A DNA stretch of 64,000 bases from positions 86,490 to 150,489 of the forward strand of contig NZ_BSDI01000008.1 of NCBI RefSeq assembly GCF_027923225.1. Direction: 5' to 3'. Each line of letters starts with the position of its first letter. The first letter of the stretch is position 1. This document shows positions 61,224-64,000 of this stretch, piece after piece. The translations under genes and the position numbers were made by a program. This stretch comes from Phytohabitans aurantiacus (lineage in GTDB: Bacteria; Actinomycetota; Actinomycetes; Mycobacteriales; Micromonosporaceae). The notes under the pieces were generated by a model. That model did no database searches. It was not told the DNA's origin and saw nothing but the letters and a program-made list of their open reading frames with translations.

Positions 61224-62597
61224 ATGTTGACCAGGTACAGGAAGTCGTTCGGACCCGCGCTCAACCAGCCCTTGTTGCGCCGGATCCTCCCCGGACTGGC
61301 GGTATCGGCACTCGGCGACGGCATGAGCATGGTCGCGGTGGCCTGGCTCGCGGTGCAGATCGCCCCCGCGGACCAGGCGGCGGTGTGGACCGGCCTGGCG
61401 GTGGCCGCGTACACGCTGCCCGCCACGCTCGGCGCGGCCCTGTTCGGCCGGCTCGTACGGCGCTTCAGCGGCGCCGCGCTGGTCGCGATCGACGCCTCGC
61501 TACGGGCACTCGCGCTCGGAACCATCGCGGTGCTCGCCGTGTCCGACCGGCTCGCCCCCACCGGGTACGTGCTGCTGCTGGCCGCGTCGTCGCTGCTGCA
61601 CGCCTGGGGCAGCTCCGGCACGTACACGCTGATCGCCGAGGTGCTGCCGGACGGTGACCGGATCGCCGGCAACTCGCTCGTCTCGACGTTCAACCAGGCC
61701 GCGATCGTGGTGGGCCCGGCACTCGCGGGCATCGTCACCACGTTCGCGGGCCCGGGGTGGGTGATCGGCGTCGACGCGGCGAGCTTCGCGTTTCTGGCGG
61801 TCAGCTGCGCGACCGCGGTCGCCCGGCGTGGCGCGGCGACAGCACCAGCCTCGTCGGCACCTTCGTCTTCGCCTTCGTCGGTCGCCGGCTGGCGGATCGT
61901 CTTCCGGCAGCCCAGGCTGCTCGGTCTGCTCGCCGTCACCTGCGTCTTCTTCTTCCTGTACGGGCCGGTCGAGGTGGCCCTGCCGATCTACGTCGCCCAC
62001 GATCTGAGCGGCTCGTCGGTGCTGCTCGGCGCCTTCTGGACCGCGTTCGGCGTCGGGGCGATCTTCGGCGGGCTGAGTGCCGGCCTGCTCCGCGACCGAC
62101 GCCTGTCCACAGTGGTCATCGGAATCATCATCGGCTGGGGCGCGGCCCTGCTGCCAATGGCGCTGACCCATGCTGTGTGGGCCGGGCTGGTCGGACTGGC
62201 GATCGGTGGCCTCATCTACGGCCCGTTCACGGCGATCTGCGTGGCATTGTTTCAGCGCACCAGCCCGCCGCACGCCCTCAGCCGCGTACTCGCGACCCGC
62301 ACCGCCATCACCCTGCCGTCGACCGCGCTCGGCACCCTCGCCGGCGGCCCTGTCGTGACAGCGATCGGCGCCCAATCGACACTGCTGGCGTCCGCGCTCC
62401 TGACGATCGCGCTCGGCGCGGTGATCGCCCTAGCCCGCCGCGCCACCCCATCCCCATCCCCACCCGCGCCCGCGCCGCCGGCGCCCGCGCCGCCCGCGCC
62501 GCCCGCGGCGGCCTCTTCTCGCCGATCAAGGGCGAACGCACGTGGTTGGATCGCTAAACCGCGTGCATTTGCCCTTGATCAACGCGATCTTCCTTGA
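61224..62597 (+). CDS. MFS exporter
   Basis: 457 residues from the ATG at 61224 (GGAAGAG 8 bases upstream). About twelve hydrophobic segments and the MFS_3-like pattern (LAVSALGDGMSMVAVAWLAV, NSLVSTFNQAAIVVGPALAG, RVLATRTAITLPSTALGTLA). A role in efflux of small molecules is likely. The C-terminus after the last helix is a Pro/Ala-rich run and then SRRSRANARGWIAKPRAFAL and nine more residues, encoded wholly by repeat copy 9, which also gives the stop. The original end was probably near residue 410. Confidence 0.85.
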   Translation: MLTRYRKSFGPALNQPLLRRILPGLAVSALGDGMSMVAVAWLAVQIAPADQAAVWTGLAVAAYTLPATLGAALFGRLVRRFSGAALVAIDASLRALALGTIAVLAVSDRLAPTGYVLLLAASSLLHAWGSSGTYTLIAEVLPDGDRIAGNSLVSTFNQAAIVVGPALAGIVTTFAGPGWVIGVDAASFAFLAVSCATAVARRGAATAPASSAPSSSPSSVAGWRIVFRQPRLLGLLAVTCVFFFLYGPVEVALPIYVAHDLSGSSVLLGAFWTAFGVGAIFGGLSAGLLRDRRLSTVVIGIIIGWGAALLPMALTHAVWAGLVGLAIGGLIYGPFTAICVALFQRTSPPHALSRVLATRTAITLPSTALGTLAGGPVVTAIGAQSTLLASALLTIALGAVIALARRATPSPSPPAPAPPAPAPPAPPAAASSRRSRANARGWIAKPRAFALDQRDLP

Positions 62598-62603
62598 TCG
62601 GCG
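62520..62603 (+). repeat. 84-bp palindromic repeat, copy 9
   Basis: Forward orientation, overlapping the last 78 bp of the MFS gene. Outer ends CGCC/GGCG. Arms keep pairing except one C.A position. It is read by the ribosome in the same frame, relative to the repeat, as copy 2 in the PAP2 gene. Confidence 0.88.
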
Positions 62604-62641
62604 CCCGCGCCCGCCTCCTCACCCGGCGGCGGCCGGGATGC

Positions 62642-62679
62642 TCGCGCGGTGGCGGATCTGGCGATCCGCCACCGCGCGA
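62642..62679. terminator. 17-bp perfect stem-loop between convergent genes
   Basis: TCGCGCGGTGGCGGATC (62642-62658) and its exact inverse (62663-62679) around TGGC. Six bases past the pectate lyase stop on the minus strand and ~45 bp past the MFS stop, so it can serve both. Confidence 0.8.
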
Positions 62680-62684
62680 AGGGC

Positions 62685-64000
62685 TCAGAGCCCGATGCTC
62701 GCCTGCGGCCCGGCGTAGGTCCGCAGGAGACCTGGCACGTTCGCGGCGGGTGTGAGCGTGTACGAGTAGAAGCTGCTCGGATTGAACGCGGACCCCTTCG
62801 ACGTGACCTTGCCGGAGTCCCACGGGCTGTTGACGGTGATGTTGCCGCGCTGCACGAGCTCGCCCGCCTCGACGTAGTACGGGTTGCGGACGTTCTCGAA
62901 GTAGCTGTTCTCGATGACCGCCTTGGTCAAGCCGCGCACGTAGTTGCCGTACGCCTCGCAGTTCTGCAGGTAGTTGTTGTAGAAGTGCGCGCTCGCGATG
63001 TTGTCCGCGCTGGGGTTGCGCGTCCGGGTGTTCTGGAACCAGTTGTGGTGGATGGTCATCCGCGCGGTGACGTTCTCCGTCCAGCCGATGCCGAAGGTCT
63101 TGTTGTTTTCGACCAGGTGATTCCACGACACGGTCAGGTTGGTCGTGTCCTTGCGGCTGTCGATGAGCCCGTCGTTCATCCTGGACAGTCGATTGTGGTC
63201 GATCCAGATGCGGTTGGCGGTGTCCATCTGGATGGCGTCGTAGTCGTACGCGTCGTCACCCGGGTCGTCGTCGGGCATCAGGGTGTCGCGGATGGTCAGG
63301 TTGCGGATGATGACGTTGCTGACCCCGGCCGCGAGGAAGAAGCCACCACCGACGATGTGCCCACTGGTACCGACACCGATGATCGTCTTGTTGGACGCGA
63401 CGCGCAGCTCGGTGCCCTTGGGGCTGATGTTGATGGTGCCAGCCACCCGGATGACGTACGGGGTGGTCGCCGTCACGTACTGGTTGAGCGCCGCCTGGGT
63501 GGTGACGGTGACCGTCTGCCCGCCGGCTCCGCCGGTGGTGCCCTGCGCGAACCCGTCGGGCACGTTCGAGTACGGCGCGGCGGAACCGCCTATCTTGTGC
63601 ATCATCCACTGCTGGTTGGTGCCATCGGTGTCGGTGTACTGCGAGATCCGCCCACCGTCCGCAGTGGACCACTCCCACACATCCAACGCCTTACCACTGT
63701 GCCGATTGACGAGCTGAACGTGACCATCAGGAGAATCAGTCACACCGAAATGCTGCTTCGTGTCACTGCTCGACGCCTGCTGAGTCAGCTGCGCACCATC
63801 CTGAGCCGACGCGATCTGCAACACCTTGCCACTGAGCCGCGACTTCACCTGGTAATAGCCACCACCCACCGACACGAACTGCCACTGCTGCTGGCTACCG
63901 TCATTGCGCGCCCACTGCACGATCGGCGCACCATCATTCGTCGCCAGGTTGTACACGTCGATCGCCTTGCCACTGTGGCGGGAGGTGAGCACGTAGTAGG
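62685..64000 (-). CDS. Secreted pectate lyase with ricin-type lectin domain (5' partial)
   Basis: The frame is open to the window edge, so the N-terminus and signal peptide lie outside; 437 residues are visible. Residues 1-~145 form a ricin B beta-trefoil (TSRHSGKAIDVYNLATNDGA, QQQWQF, NQQWMMHK). The rest is a PL1 right-handed beta-helix: VIRVAGTINISPKGTELRVA, NKTIIGVG, DAIQMDTANRIWIDHNRLSR, DGLIDSRKDTTNLTVSWNHL and HHNWFQNTRTRNPSADNI. It should cleave polygalacturonate outside the cell, with the lectin domain aiding binding to plant wall material. Confidence 0.9.
   Translation of the reverse strand, partial: YYVLTSRHSGKAIDVYNLATNDGAPIVQWARNDGSQQQWQFVSVGGGYYQVKSRLSGKVLQIASAQDGAQLTQQASSSDTKQHFGVTDSPDGHVQLVNRHSGKALDVWEWSTADGGRISQYTDTDGTNQQWMMHKIGGSAAPYSNVPDGFAQGTTGGAGGQTVTVTTQAALNQYVTATTPYVIRVAGTINISPKGTELRVASNKTIIGVGTSGHIVGGGFFLAAGVSNVIIRNLTIRDTLMPDDDPGDDAYDYDAIQMDTANRIWIDHNRLSRMNDGLIDSRKDTTNLTVSWNHLVENNKTFGIGWTENVTARMTIHHNWFQNTRTRNPSADNIASAHFYNNYLQNCEAYGNYVRGLTKAVIENSYFENVRNPYYVEAGELVQRGNITVNSPWDSGKVTSKGSAFNPSSFYSYTLTPAANVPGLLRTYAGPQASIGL

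Overview
The window is very G+C-rich actinobacterial DNA. It most likely comes from a member of the Micromonosporaceae (Micromonospora, Actinoplanes or Phytohabitans relatives). This rests on third-position GC bias, the actinobacterial polA / rpsA / coaE / uvrB neighbourhood, an ANTAR response regulator of the PdtaR type, an Eis-type acetyltransferase, a DUF574-type methyltransferase and many apparently leaderless starts. The genus is an inference and no 16S rRNA gene is present.

Layout. 1-3.7 kb: the 3' part of a large AAA/STAND ATPase gene, a solitary PemK/MazF-like gene, and a VOC (glyoxalase-fold) gene preceded by a remnant of an AHSA1-type gene. 3.7-16.1 kb: a 12-gene minus-strand myo-inositol operon. 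In transcription order it holds a Gfo/Idh dehydrogenase, an IolE-like TIM barrel, iolC, a Cgl0159-type aldolase, iolB, iolD, iolA, an ABC binding protein, permease and ATPase, iolG and a GntR regulator. 16.7-25.6 kb: envelope and redox genes (PAP2, Eis-like, CcdA + TlpA, an epimerase, a GH73-type glucosaminidase, a PhoX-like Tat protein, and a DedA protein fused to a decayed PAP2 domain). 25.7-34.6 kb: typA, a class A beta-lactamase-like gene, a ykfB-ykfC peptidoglycan-peptide recycling pair, terC behind a manganese riboswitch, a divergent SRPBCC/TetR pair and a double GNAT protein. 35.1-47 kb: uvrB, a duplicated-domain lipoprotein, coaE, rpsA, a methyltransferase, polA and a second methyltransferase. 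47.1-52.1 kb: a livJHMGF branched-chain amino-acid ABC operon. 52.3-64 kb: a beta-propeller-like lipoprotein with pdtaR, an unusual tRNA, small membrane and secreted proteins, two LuxR-type regulators, an MFS exporter and the end of a secreted ricin-pectate lyase.

The most striking non-coding signal is a dispersed family of 84-bp palindromic repeats. Nine copies lie in this window, all between genes or at gene 3' ends. Each has two long inverted arms, a third arm, and outer ends that pair with each other. Many substitutions between copies preserve pairing, and short G+C-rich tandem arrays often lie next to them. In two membrane-protein genes (PAP2 and MFS) the repeat supplies the last codons and the stop in the same reading frame. 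Other notable signals are a 20-bp perfect palindrome that contains the start codons of two divergent genes, a yybP-ykoY riboswitch with a visible Shine-Dalgarno-sequestering alternative pairing, and a 161-bp foldback element.
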